DNA from: Nectonema munidae
Taxonomy: Eukaryota > Nematomorpha > Nectonematoida > Nectonematidae
NCBI GenBank assembly: GCA_030549495.1
Contig: JAUIRK010001046.1
Span: forward strand, 334,501-398,500
DNA length: 64,000 bases
Reading direction: 5' to 3'
The position numbers were made by a program, and so were the translations under genes. Below the pieces are notes generated by a model. That model saw only the letters and a program-made list of their open reading frames with translations. It did not search any database and was not told the DNA's origin. Shown here one piece after another: positions 13,072 to 24,720 of the stretch (positions are counted from its first letter, which is position 1; each line of letters begins with the position of its first letter).

Positions 13072-13929
13072 CGAGTGTAATAGTAGAAAAAAAGGTACAA
13101 AGAGATGAACTAGTTTGTATCGAATTGATTAGAAGACACTTTATGAAAATAAGAACATCCGGTTCTATCAAACATAAACTGGAAAAACAAATAAAAAGAA
13201 GTCTGGTCTAACACGCGTGTTCATCACACACGCTGATTGCTTTGAAGAGACTGTATTACAAGAAGTTTTCTGATTTTAATTTTGACTCTATCTCGTTTAT
13301 CACCTTTCTGTGCGTTGTTTTTTCGCCCATAGCTTTTCACTTCAAGATTGTCATCTTGTATAGCATTTGCCTCACTCATGGGCTATGATTGCAGTTCAAG
13401 AAAACTACAAAATCATCTAGTACAGCGCTTCGCGAGGTGAACCATTCTTTCCTAGGTTTAGAGGATTACTTTTCAATTTGGGCGTTCACTACCAAATGGA
13501 CCGAGGGGGCGTCGAGGTGGTTTCTCTCTTGATTATATAAAATTTTTGGGAAAGTCACGTAATAAACTATCAAATATGTATATATATTAGATATTAGATA
13601 ATACAATAAATGGCACATTTGAAATCGTATAACTTGTTCGAACAAATATTTGAAACTTTACATATTTAAGCAAACGTTAAAAAAGACAGATTTCCATAGA
13701 GAAGATTTCCTGAGGGATTTTTTTCCTACGGAATAGCATATAATTAGAGTTAATTTTGAAATGAAAGCAAATCTAATGCAAATCATACTATTTTAATAAG
13801 TGAAAATTATAATAAAAATTAACTTTTTATAATAAAACCGTTATGAGTTGGAATTCTTCATGGACCACCAAAATATCATTATGGATACCTAATTTATAAT
13901 ATTTCGCCTGTGGACTCCCTGAATTAGTA

Positions 13930-13973
13930 TATGGACCCCTAGGATCTATATGGACCCCGATTGAGAAACCCTG
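13930..13973. repeat. hAT right terminus of a second element
   Basis: TGGACCCCGATTGAGAAACC followed by CTG is the inverse of a typical hAT end (CAGGGTTTCTCAATCGGGG). It abuts the ZBED-type transposase fragment. A convincing left partner with matching 8-bp target site was not found. Confidence 0.45.
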
Positions 13974-13983
13974 GTTTAAAGCA

Positions 13984-14875
13984 TTGCTGGATGAAGTTGG
14001 GAATAATTATCCCGGACTGGTTTTGCGCAGCAATATGCGTTGGCTGTCAAGAGGGAATGTGCTTAGCCGTTTAGCGGCTTGCCTGAATGAAATTCGGTCT
14101 TTTCTTCGAATAAAAGACGCCGAACGATTCAAGCTAGCGAACAATGAGTGGCTCCTTAAGTTTTTTTATCTTGTGGATATGACTGAACATCTCAACCAAC
14201 TCAATGAGAAAATGCAAGCCTTTGGAAATACAGAGTTATCCCTTCAACAATCAGTTTTTGCATTTGAAAAGAAGCTAGAAATCTTTAAAGTGGATATTGA
14301 AACAGGTCATTTACTGCACTTTGAAAAACTAAGAGAATTTAAAGAGGCGTGCATGGTAAGTAACTCCGCTGAACATTTTGATCTCCAGAAACTAGCAGGC
14401 TTCACATCTAATCTCTCCTTTCATCCCCGGTGTTTCTATCAAAGATTTTGAGATAGAAGTTGCTGACGTGAAGGCCTTAGATATGTGGGTGAACAAGTTC
14501 AAATCACTAAATGAAGATTTAGAAAGACTTGCAAGAAGCCAAGCAGTGCGGGCGAGCAAACACAAATGGACAGACGTGAAAAAACTTCAACACGCAGACC
14601 AGCTGATTGTCAAAACTTGCAACGCGCTTGCTGTCACATACCAAAGACTGCAGTTTGTGAGTTCTGCCGTATTTACCATGTTTGGCTCTACATATGCATG
14701 CGAGCAGTCCTTCTCACACCTGAAAATATCAAGACCAACCTCCAGTCACGTTTAACAAATGGAAGCTTAAACGCCTGCATGAAGCTGAAGCTCACCACGT
14801 ATCAACCATACTACAAATTCATCGGCAAAACCATGCAGCACCAGAAGCGTAAAAAGTACTTTGCTTATTAATAAC
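13984..14875 (+). pseudogene. hAT transposase (ZBED5/SCAND3-like) C-terminal half
   Basis: The first open frame (13984-14451) includes NMRWLSRGNVLSRL, matching the conserved [TV]RWLSRGxVLxR of ZBED5/GTF2IRD2-like hAT proteins, and an LNxKMQ segment. The protein continues in a second frame (14435-14755) with FGSTYACEQSFSHLK, the hAT dimerisation signature. It ends in a third frame with RLTNGSLNACMKL (14735-14800). Two frameshifts and loss of the N-terminal half make it non-functional. Confidence 0.8.
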
Positions 14876-15030
14876 TTTGATAAAACCATGTTGTTTAAAA
14901 TAAATTCAGAAACTTATTATACCCTAAAACTGTTGGTCTTCTTTTTTCATTTAGTTGCTCTCAGAGGATTCGATTTAAAAATATGTGTTTTTTGGCTTTT
15001 TTAGTGAAAAAAGTTCTCGACCCCTATCGA

Positions 15031-16968
15031 GAAGATATGTGTGTAATTACACCACTATTTTTTTCTTCACAGATTCCCTTTGTTTATTTGAATCTCTTCT
15101 CTGCAAATCTGACACATCATTATTTATCGCTTCAATTTTGACGTATTATACATAGTTAAGCTACTCTTTTACAATGCGAATAAGTTGGCCTTTCAGTCGT
15201 TTGGGAAAGGAGTTCGATGATAATTTGGCAAAAAAACGCGCAAAACATAAAGCTTTGTTCATTTAAATCTACTTTATTAGCGTGTTTTTTACAAAGTTTA
15301 GAGTCTGAAATTTCACGGACACCATTAATATATTATGAATCGGTTATCAGGATAACTCGGTATCCCCTTTAGTAAAAATATTTTAACATGAAAATAGAGC
15401 ATTTATGGATAAATCGAAACCAATTTCACGCTGTTACGATGATTGACAGTCAGTTGAGCAACTACATGATAAATCACACTAAATTCAAAACATTTTAATG
15501 ACTTATAATTAAAAGTAAGTTTTTGGAATAAAAAGAATGTGCTTATTGCAGATTATTGAGTGCTATAATTTTTCGATAAGAAATTTTTTGTCAAAGTAGA
15601 TGTAGTTAATCTAGAAATGCTTAAAAGTACTTTTTTGCTTTTAGTATATACAATTTAAACATCATTATTTTTCAGCAAAGATATGTTAATAGAATTCAAA
15701 TAGCCATTCTATTTTTCATCGTGCACATTTTTACAAAACTTTTTCAAACACTGAATAAAAATATTTGAAAACCAACGTGTAAAAACAGTAAATATAGAAT
15801 CTCTATTTAAGACATCTTAAAAATCTCAAAAATTGTGAAACATCCTTACTTTTCACAAAAGAGAAGAAAGTTAGAAAAAAAGCGACTTGGATTAGAAGAA
15901 ATTTATTTGCCATTTTAATAAATGTGCATGAGACCAAATGTTGTCTTCTTTTTATACATTTTCTTTCTCAAACAAAGTTAAGGCGAAAAATTTAAAAATA
16001 TTTATCTTGGCTCAAAACTTTCAAGGATCTGTTGCGTATGATGCTACTCCTAAATTTCAAGGTTATCGCACATTTAAGGAGAAATTAGCAAAAAGAATCC
16101 AATAAATTGCAATAATATTTACACAATAATTGAAAATAGTTTGATGCGTTAGTGCGCCTTTTTAAATACTCACACTTCTTTAGATGAAAAGATGGCGTAG
16201 CCTTCAAGTAAGTTTATCACGAACTTGCTTCCAATTACACGTCAACTTCTATTTATTCAGAGGAATTTGGCGTGCTGGTCGGGAGTTTAAAAACAACTTA
16301 AACATGCTCTTACAACATTAGAAAAAGTATAAGGCAAAAATAAGGGAGAAGGATGATGTCAAAACGTTGTGACTTGGAAGACGGCCCACGTTCATCCCTT
16401 TTGCGAATGCCTAACTCTCAGAGAAGTCAAATCACTTATTCGCGATATTTTATATTTAAGAACCCTAAAAATAACGAAAAGGTCATCTGACCGATTTAAC
16501 CCTTTATTTCAAGTTTTATTTTACTTTATTACAAAAAGTATTTGCCATGGATCCTTTTTGTCCATTTCCTCGACTAGGGGTTATTTTTATATTGCAACTG
16601 TAAATATGTGTTGCAAATTACATACATCGATGTATGAACTGATTGTTGACATCACTTTTAATGCTCAATCAAATCTTTTTGGCAAATTGTTTTTATGATT
16701 TGTTTTATTTTCATTTTTTGAACTTTTTGAATACGCGTTTAACGCCATCTATATAGATTTTCAATAATTCCTATTTTTCATGTACTCATCAGAAAAATAT
16801 TTTAGAGAAACTAAATATACAAGTTATATAATGAACTTTGTCTGAAAACTCTCAGTAAGGAGATTCAATTAAAGTTTTGATGTTCGCAGTAATACTACCA
16901 TTATCATCCTTCGTGTTGCACAAAAAAGTTCCGTCCTGATAAGTTTAAGGATCAATGTGACATTGGTG
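15031..16968. other. No supported gene
   Basis: AT-rich. The 109-codon open frame at 16369-16698 shows no recognisable family features. No complete element was found. Confidence 0.4.
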
Positions 16969-17218
16969 CAGTGGCGTGTTCAGGCAGGGAAGGGGGCATT
17001 GGACCATGACTCCTTTTCTTAAAATTTTATATTACTTTGACCTTCCATTTTATTTGAAGTAGTTTTTTTGTAAATAGAAAGATATTAGAAATTCAATGTA
17101 ATAAGAATTACCTTTTAAAAGTCTGACTTCATTAATAATAACCACGTAGTTATAGTAATTAATTATTTTTAAAAGTGCCCCCCCCCCCCTCTATAACAAT
17201 TTTTTGAATACGCCACTG
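16969..17218. mobile_element. Small hAT MITE (250 bp)
   Basis: Ends are CAGTGGCGTGTTCAGG and GAATACGCCACTG, a terminal inverted repeat of about 11 bp with internal G-rich and C-run subterminal parts. Flanking octamers cattggtg and cactgctg match at 6 of 8 positions, as expected of an aged 8-bp hAT target duplication. Confidence 0.65.
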
Positions 17219-17779
17219 CACTGCTGTTCCAAGAAAGGAAGATCTTCTTCTTGAAATGTGTAAAATTCCATTAAAAAAGAAAACAGATGATTAGTCTTCA
17301 GAATGCTGGTGGTCAAAGAATGAAGAATGTAATGCGTTGTTTTTCTCTCACAAACTGATTTTATTCATCAAAAAAGAAAACGCTCCGTTGACTTAAAGCA
17401 AAATGCCCATTTTTCAAAGTGTTAGATGGAAGTCATGAGCATCATGCACACATTTCACAATTTCAATATTTCGCTCAATTTTGTTTTTCTTCCAAGTGTA
17501 AGAAAGTCTTCTTGGAATTGGTGGAGACTATATTTGCCAGAGTGAGTAACATTGAGTTTTCAAACAAATATTGCATTTTTATTCATTAATATAATTGTCC
17601 TCAATTTTACTATTAAATTTCCTGAATATGTTTCCGAATCTCTTCGCATCTGATTAAAGATTAGTTTTCCAACTTTTCCATACTTTTAGAGAGACTAATA
17701 AATGCCAATAAAGTGATTATTTGAACGAAAAATATTCAAGATTTTAAACTCAAAATCGGAAATTTTGACCAATAAAGTG
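17219..17779. other. No supported gene
   Basis: AT-rich sequence between the hAT MITE and the LINE. Nothing recognisable. Confidence 0.4.
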
Positions 17780-18490
17780 AGGCGATGGGGATAAAAATAA
17801 ATAGGAAGAAAACAAAAATAATGGTCATTTCGAAAAAAGAAAGAAGTCCGAAGATAAGACTGAAGGTAGGAAATGAAGTAATCGATCAAGTGGAACAGTT
17901 TGTATATTTAGGAAGTTTATTAAACTGGGATGGAAGAAGTGATAAGGAAATAAGGAGGAGAATATCAATAGTGAACAGTGCCATGAAAAAATTCGGAAAG
18001 ATACTTAGGAATACAAAATTATCAATAAATATGAAAAAAAATAGTTAAACGCTATATGGTCTACATTATTATATGGATGTGAAGCGTGGATTATAAACAA
18101 AAACTCGAAAAGAAAATTAGAAGTGTTTGAACTGAAAATATGGAGAACAGTAGCACGAACATCTTAGATCCAAATATTTAGGAATGAAGAAATATTAAAT
18201 AAAGTTAAAACCAGAAGAATGTTATTGACTACGATATACAAGAGACATTTAGCCTTTGCTGGTCACATCGAGAGAAAAGGCGGATAAGGAAGGTTGTGTA
18301 CATTCGAAATGGTAGAAGGAAGAATAAGAAGATCACGGAAGAAATTCACGAATGGACTCAAAGAAGTTATCGGAAGGAATCACAAGAGAGCCTAGATGAG
18401 AAGAAAAATGGAAGATCGACAACTCTAGCGCTCCATGGTTGCCCACGTTCAAATGGATACGGCACTTTGATGATGATGAATATTCATAGA
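17780..18490 (+). pseudogene. RTE-like LINE 3' end (reverse transcriptase C-terminus)
   Basis: The frame 17785-18048 reads KKTKIMVIS...VEQFVYLGSLLNWDG...KEIRRRI. The sequence continues across frameshifts with LLYGCEAW (about 18060), an E-x-KIWR block, RHLAFAGHIERK and a terminal basic segment. This is the reverse-transcriptase thumb and C-terminus of RTE/CR1-like non-LTR retrotransposons. The element ends in a short GATGATGATGAAT-like tail near 18470, typical of RTE. The 5' truncation at about 17.78 kb is usual for LINE insertions. Internal stops make it inactive. Confidence 0.8.
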
Positions 18491-18494
18491 TATA

Positions 18495-18800
18495 ATTCTC
18501 AGGCATAAACCACAAATTTGATTGACACTTTCAGAATTTTTCACATCCTAATTGAGAAAATATTGTACGGAAATGAAGTTAGCATGATTGATAGAGTATA
18601 AAAATATATATTTTATTTAAAATTTGAATAATATTCTTAGAGAAAAATTTCAGACGTAAACAGCAAACTTGATTGATACTTTTAGACACTAACACCCTAA
18701 TTACAAAAATTGAGTACGGAAATGAAATCAGCATGATTGATTTATTAGACAAAATTTTCAGGCGAAAAGCGCAAATTTGATTGACACTTACTTTCATAAA
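18495..18800. repeat. Short tandem array with TTTGATTGACAC motif
   Basis: Two and a partial units start at about 18497, 18650 and 18757. Each has a CAGGC/CAGACG-x-AAA...TTTGATTGACAC start, and the first two contain TACGGAAATGAAGTTAGCAT-like segments. Unit lengths are about 153 and 107 bp. It lies directly downstream of the LINE tail. Confidence 0.55.
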
Positions 18801-19740
18801 TTTTTATAGGTCGATTTGGTATATAAAATATGAATGAATGTTTTCACAAGCAATTTTATCATCAATCAAAATTTTGATTGACATTTGCTACAAAGTTGGC
18901 ATGTTTATGTGAAAAATATGTATATATAGGTATTGTTTATGCCAATATATATGATTATAAAATTTCAAAAGTGTTATTCATAATTCACTCAATTTAATAA
19001 CACCTTTTGACTATAAAAACAGTTAGAATAGAACACTTTTTTTATGATAATAATCATTGATGAGTTGTAGTTTGTTTGTTTTTTGAATCTCGACAAAGGA
19101 AAGATGTAGAATGATGAATTCAAAAACTTATTCCAGAAATAATAGGATTTGTAAGAAACGGTATATCTAGAAATGTGGAGTTTTGAAATGGTATGTAAAT
19201 CTTGGAGAATATAGCGATCAGAACCTTGTAATTGTAACTTCAATATAAAGCAAAAGATAACATTTAATGAAAAACTTGTAGAGCAAAAGCACAAAACATT
19301 TTTTAAAGAAGATTTGATGAAACTTATGCTTCTTGAAGATTAAACGAGAAAAGAGCTTGCTTGTTTTGCGTGTCTCCAGTTCACAATACTATAAGTTAGG
19401 TGAGAAAGCATCAGAGCATGTTCACTTCTACTGGTAAAATATTCATTTATTTCTTAAAAATACCTAGTAAACCACACATTCTACCAATCATATTACCAAT
19501 ATAATTATCCATAGATTATTCTTAGCTAACCAACTATGAATTTTTTCATGTTTTGGATCAAGATCAGTGCTGATTTGAAATCTATACTCCGATCAAATGG
19601 AATAATGATGGAAATAGCATCTGTGAACAGAAGCATGTCAATATTTCTATTAGAGGTGAAGATATCATTTATGAATATAGAAAATAATCTACCGAATATT
19701 AGATACCTCAGATTCTTAAGATTCGTAGCTATGAATTGAT
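18801..19740. other. No supported gene
   Basis: AT-rich. The small ORFs at 18989-19294 (minus) and 19536-19739 (plus) show no family signature. Confidence 0.35.
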
Positions 19741-19759
19741 ATTATTTGTGGTCTATACT

Positions 19760-22075
19760 AAATTGATAGTGGAAAGAAATCTCAGTCCATGTGACTCAAT
19801 TGTGTGTAAACACGACAGAAAACCACAAAGCTCTAGAACTAAAGCATTGAAGGAAGTTTTTAATGCAGCGAACGACATCCCATCAAAATATCGCCTCAAA
19901 GTCCCATGCCTAAAACGTTGAGTGGAAAAGCATGAAGCTATTCAGACAGCATATATCCTGTATTCTGTTGTGTTGGAAGTGCTGCCAGACATGAGCCAAG
20001 AAGAATCTTTGTCATCTATATATGCAAGCAGCTTGCTTGCCTCTTTGACTAGCCTTTATTATAATGAACAATGTGATGATTGTTACCAAGAAGCTGGCTA
20101 TTGCTTTACAGTCAGGATCAAATGATCTATTTATGGCTATAAACCATGTGTGCACTATCAAGGAAAAGTTCAGGAATGGAGAAACAATTAAGCACAAAAA
20201 GATTTTTGAGAAAGCCAAAGATTTATGTTGTGAAGAACCTTTGCGCATTTCTAGAATAGTTGGACGCCATTCCAAAAGCAATAATATTCCAGCAGCTTCT
20301 TCATTGGAGTATTATCTCAATTCCATTTATTTGCCTTTCTTGGATTGCATAATTCCTCAAATGGATGACCGTTTCGCAAACCACCATGCTGCTGTTCTTC
20401 TCCTTTGTGGGTTACTACCGTAATTTGCCAGAAAATTGAATTGCTGTAAAACAGTGCTTCTCAACCTTTTTACGTCCATGAACGCCTCTCGAAAACTTCG
20501 CGCCACACCTATATAAAAAATATTATTCATGAAAATTTCTAAAACTTTATTCACTACAACTGCATTACTGGCTCGATTTTTCTTAGTAGCTATAATACAA
20601 AAAGGGATTTATCAAGACGTGTGATTAAATAAACCTTTTATTGTTATGAGCAAATACAAAAGTTTCTGAAAAAGTCAAAGTTTATTTTGCTTCACTTCGG
20701 AAAAATGAGGATGTGCAAAATGCTTTTTTATATTAAAACTTTATTTAATTGAAAAATTAGTGAGATCCTTGTGCTTGGCGTTTGTTGCAGAGATTTTATA
20801 TTTGGTAAAATTGAGTTAACTTCAGTCTTAAGTCTCCTTGCTTGCTAATATCTAAAGAATTTTATTTTTTCAGGACCAAATCATTTACACTGCTAAAACC
20901 GCATTCTGTTAAACTAGCCGGTCCCGTGGTCGTTTCTCGCTTCGCTCGAAACATAGGATTCTTGGTAGTGTGTATTTTTTATATGGTCTGATTAGTTGCT
21001 AATAGTGTTATATGATATGGTGGTCAGTTTTTAGAATAATTGTATCTTTTCTGTGTATTTTTCTATTACACCATATAAAAATACATACAAAACATATAAA
21101 TAATTTCAGCCAATCAGAATGCTTCAAGCGACAAACTTAAAAATAACTTTGTTTAAAAGTTTTTACCAAGTTCAAACTTTGCAAAACTTTATTTTTCAAA
21201 TAATGTCAGATTGTTATTAAATACACCAGAATTGTCAATAAACCAAAGCTGTAAATATTTTTTTGCTTAAATTTTGGATTAACTAAAATGTCCCTATTTT
21301 TTTACTCTATAAAGTTGAAAACTTGATTTTTTTAAAGTAATGTATATTTTTTAAAGTGATTATCTTAAGCATAAAATTTGTTAAGTTTATGAAAGTTTTG
21401 AAAATGTACACTCAATTGTTTATATTTATATGTTTTTGGTTTATTCAGTTCTATAAATTTCCTTTTATCTTTTGAGAAGCTTTATCATCTTCTTTACCGC
21501 CAATAAACTTCACAATCACAAAAAATGTACTTCATAAAATGGTCTAAAACAAAAAAATGCAACAAAAAGCCCTCTATTATACCCCATCACAAAACGCTCA
21601 TAATCCATTACAAAACCTCTAAGCCCTCCTCGTAACCACTTTTCCCCGCCCACCTCAAAACCCACACACCCCACCTCAAATTCTCTACGCCCCACTGCAC
21701 GTTGAGAAGCACTGCTGCAAAAGAAGGTATTATGCAGTATTGTGAAATGATAAACGGCTGCTTGGATGAAGTAGAACTGGAATTTGAAACGTGGAAGACT
21801 TTTTGCAAATTAACTCATGCTTTTCCACATTACTGCATCTCAGCTTTAACATATGTGATGTATAGTTTTATCCGAACACCCACGTACTTCTAACTATCTT
21901 TGCCACTTTGTAGTCAGCTACTGCTGAGCGTACATTTTCGGTCTTCATATACTTAATGTCATATCTTCTCTCGACTATAGGAGAAGATCGTCTCAATGAG
22001 CTTGCATTACACTACATTCATTGTGATATTGACTGCTCAGAAATTGTGGAAAAAATCGTTAAATTATGATTTGCT
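19760..22075 (+). pseudogene. hAT transposase, P52rIPK/ZMYM1-like, split by another hAT
   Basis: The N-proximal part reads VEKHEAIQTAY (about 19925), matching TRWVE[RK]H. It is followed by a helical stretch and then, in the next frame (20064-20423), by KSNNIPAASSLEYYLNSIYL and PFLDCIIPQMDDRF, the conserved EEYYRxSIFIPFLDxxIxQLxxRF block. After an inserted element (20452-21714) the gene resumes with CLDEVELEFETW (21760). It ends with SATAERTFSV and GEDRLNELALHYIH (21912-22035), the hAT dimerisation domain. Several frameshifts are present, so it is a dead copy resembling THAP0/52-kDa repressor-type transposases. Confidence 0.8.
20452..21714. mobile_element. Non-autonomous hAT (1263 bp) nested in a hAT transposase
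   Basis: Perfect 14-bp terminal inverted repeats CAGTGCTTCTCAAC / GTTGAGAAGCACTG. Flanking octamers ctgtaaaa (20444-20451) and ctgcaaaa (21715-21722) differ at one base, an 8-bp target-site duplication. No transposase is encoded inside. It interrupts the P52rIPK-like transposase gene between its FLD-box block and its C-terminus. Confidence 0.9.
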
Positions 22076-22244
22076 TTTCAGGGGAGAAAAATCCACATGT
22101 AAAATCTAACTATCTTTAACTCTTCTACTCTTATATATCACAATATTTTTTTAGTTCTTTATTAAAATGAAATTGTGCATGAAATTGCACATATTATAAT
22201 TAAATATTTTATGCAAATATTAATACTTTAAGAGCAACGGGAGG

Positions 22245-22925
22245 GAGTTGTTTGGTTGGTCGGATATCAAAACACGTTCAGCGGTAATGTTGCACTATCC
22301 GTGCATTGATAAAAAGCAATTTTAATTGGAATGAAGTTGTTCAATGATATAATGCTTTCATATGCCAATCTTTTCTTGAATGCGATTATAGTTTGACGAG
22401 ATATTTAAAAAGAGGAAGTTTTTTAAAAGAGGAAAATTTGTGCTGAAATTTTAATCAAGAGTTATGAATTTTCAAGACGCAATAACATTTGTGAAATACC
22501 CTCTCCTTCACTGTTTCGCTGTTGTTATAACTCAAGTGTGTATGATGAATCTAAAAAGATTTGTGTTGGTAACCCATATAGTATCCCTGTCTCATACAGC
22601 TTATACTCGTATTATGGAGGCAGGCCTAGACTGTATTTGCTACAATGCACGTATAGTGCGATACTCAAACTATAATCGCATTGAAAAGATTGACATATGA
22701 AAGCATTATATCATTGAACAACTTCTTTCCAATTAAAATTGCTTTTTATCAATGCACGGATAGTGCAACATTACCCGTTCAGCCTTAGAACCATTTGCTC
22801 GCATTATGCTTGAGATAGTTAATCACAATTTTTGTTATTTTGTTTTGAGGGAGGGAGCCTTGAGAATCGAAACCCTGACCTTCAACTGTAAAGCTGAGAG
22901 GTGCACTTTAACAACCATTGAGGTT
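22245..22925 (-). repeat. tRNA-derived SINE, family 2, split by a MITE
   Basis: Two SINE parts, 22245-22282 and 22776-22925, are collinear with the uninterrupted copy at 37284-37462. Shared features are TTGGTTGG tail repeats, GCTCGCATTATGCTT and ATAGTTAATCACA, and a reverse-oriented B box next to CTGACCTTCAACTGT. A 493-bp MITE separates the two parts. Confidence 0.8.
22283..22775. mobile_element. MITE with ~115-bp inverted repeats and 8-bp target duplication
   Basis: Ends are GGTAATGTTGCACTATCCGT and its complement; similarity between arms extends about 115 bp inward (22283-22398 against 22660-22775). The perfect 8-bp duplication cgttcagc lies at 22275-22282 and 22776-22783. GG ends with an 8-bp target fit Merlin-like or another 8-bp-target superfamily; the class is not determined. 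The 78-codon ORF inside is not a transposase. Confidence 0.9.
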
Positions 22926-23234
22926 CAATCGTAAGTTTAAAATATAATATTATAAATAATTATGAAAAATAAACTTTGTTTTGCAAATCAATGAAAGAGG
23001 GAAGTTTAGGAAATAGTATATTGCAATCAAAAATTGGACTCTTGGATATCCTGAAGCAAATTAAGAATCTAATATTTAGAAAGCTTCCAAACTCTGAGAA
23101 AACCTCCCAAGCATCTTAGAGAACTTTCCTGTAAAATTCAGACAAAAATTTCAAAAAAAAATTGGAAACTTCATTAAAAAATTAGTAGTAAATTGAAATA
23201 ATTTAAAAAGTATTTGACTTTTTTGTTTTTTGGA

Positions 23235-23295
23235 GGTATTGGTTTTTGGGCGTTTTTGTTTATGACGCCTTGGTTTTTCGGGCGTTTTGATCCAG
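23235..23295. repeat. TTTCGGGCGTTTTGA repeat, second locus
   Basis: Contains GGTTTTTGGGCGTTTTTG and GGTTTTTCGGGCGTTTTGAT, the same motif set as 7331-7800. It abuts the LINE fragment. Confidence 0.45.
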
Positions 23296-23309
23296 CCCAT
23301 CTGACCCAA

Positions 23310-23800
23310 ACCCATAAGAATTTAGTTTACTAAGAATGAAACTATAGGATATAGAGTCAAAAGCGCAACTCAAATCGAGGAAAACAGACATAACATCTTT
23401 TTTATTTTCTATTGATTTTTTTCTATATACAATGAGTACAACACTAAGAAGAATGATTTTTCCTAAATCTAAATTGTAAAAAAAAGGTTTAGAATCTAGA
23501 TAATGAACAATATTTTCATGTAAGATTTTTTTCTAAATTTTTAAAACTTAACAAATTATGCAAACAGGTCGATAGTTTGTTACTTGTCGCAGATTACCTC
23601 TTTTAAAAACTGGAATCACTTGGTTTTTCTTAAAAATTTTGGAGAAATATGGGAGTTTGATATACATATTATTGAAGCCCACAAACAGCACCTTGCAAAT
23701 AAAAGTTTTTATAAGTTTAAGATGATTTGTTGACATTCCATAGCAATCGGTAGCATCACTTCTTTTGAGTTTGGTTATAGCATTGAGTATGTCCTTCATA
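23310..23800 (-). pseudogene. LINE reverse transcriptase fragment (jockey/CR1-like)
   Basis: The open frame 23799-23548 reads ITKLKRSDATDCYGMS, then KKNQVIPVFKRGN and NYRPVCIIC, the RT finger motifs of non-LTR retrotransposons. Beyond it, in shifted frames, QFRFRKN and a degenerate F-x-DL-x-x-AFD-like palm block (about 23340-23400) continue. Broken at both ends. Confidence 0.75.
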
Positions 23801-24393
23801 AAAATATACTAAAAAAGATATCCGTTTACTTTATCAGTGGAAACAAACTGGTCTCATCTTTGGATAAGTATAGAGAAGTTAAGTATTCATTAAAAACATT
23901 GGCCACACTCTATTGTGTTATATTTGGTTTAAAAAATAACAAAAAAAATTACACAACATATGATATTTAAAATAACGTTTTAACAATTCATCGTTTTTTG
24001 AATATCACAATTATATCATACTATATTTTAAGGAAAAATAATAGATGCTTTCTACATTTTTGTATCATAATTATTTAAATATATAATACCCAGTTTGAAT
24101 CCTTGAAAATTCTTTTTTTTCCATTTATTAAGACAGTGATAACATTTAAAAAATTAAGCATTTTCAGTGAAAAATTTGTAATCATCACAGCTGGCCTGAA
24201 ATAGGTCGGCTTCGGGCTATAATATATTCAAACCGTGGCTCCAGCTCAAGAGCCATTTTTTCAAATTGATGGCTCTGTTTCCATAGCGTATCAATGTATT
24301 TCACATGCCGCTACCATGAAACATTAGCACAAATGCAATTTCGAAAAATACTTACTTTTAAATTATTTGATACAAAGCTTGCAAAATCTATTA

Positions 24394-24495
24394 TTTAGGA
24401 AGTAAATAAAAAATATAGTATATATTTTAATTAGTATATATTTTTTATAGTATATAAAAAAAGTGAAAATAAATTTTCACTTTTTTACTTCCGTT
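24394..24495. repeat. Short palindromic element
   Basis: GGAAGTAAA at the left pairs with TTTACTTCC at the right. The centre contains a perfect hairpin of AAAAAAGTGAAAAT with its complement. Confidence 0.4.
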
Positions 24496-24529
24496 AAAAT
24501 TAAACAGAGATAAAAAAAATGTAATTAAA

Positions 24530-24720
24530 ATGGATTCGTTTTCAGGAACAAAAATGTCTCTACCAAATCTTCTTTCATTGAAGCTCTCAGGTCAGAATGA
24601 ATAATATGAAAAGTCGAAAACAATCGTTTCACACAAATATCTTGAGTTGGGAGAACACTGTTTCTGCATGTGCTACATTTTACACTATATCAGGATAATT
24701 TGGTATAGCTTTTATAAGAC
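24530..24720 (-). pseudogene. Possible hAT transposase C-terminus
   Basis: Minus-strand translation gives a short KRLFSTFH, then HSDLRASMKEDLVETFLFLK. This resembles the FS...R..L....V..L.FLK pattern at the end of hAT transposases. It is short and degenerate. Flanking G/C-rich palindromic stretches near 24200-24270 and 25600-25670 might be its ends, unproven. Confidence 0.35.

Larger units (their letters stand above)
11404..15030 (+). mobile_element. ZBED-type hAT transposon, interrupted
   Basis: A hAT left end CAGTGTTTTTCAAACGGTGG starts at 11404, followed by a GGGTCCCGACC motif typical of ZBED-type hATs. The transposase C-terminal half lies at about 13984-14875. A degraded right end with CTCGACCCCTATCGAGAAG lies near 15010-15030. 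A FLYWCH-MULE relic (11690-13071, opposite strand) and a second hAT terminus (ending about 13973) lie between end and coding region. That left and right belong to one element is inference. Confidence 0.55.

Noticed and set aside
13423..13973. Possible complete hAT MITE starting CAGCGCTTCGCGAGG
   Set aside because: Flanking octamers match at only about 3 of 8 positions and the left end differs from the right; only the right terminus was kept.
16369..16698. 109-codon plus ORF
   Set aside because: No family signature; composition like its AT-rich surroundings.
22464..22700. 78-codon ORF inside the long-arm MITE
   Set aside because: Spans the central part and one inverted-repeat arm; not transposase-like.
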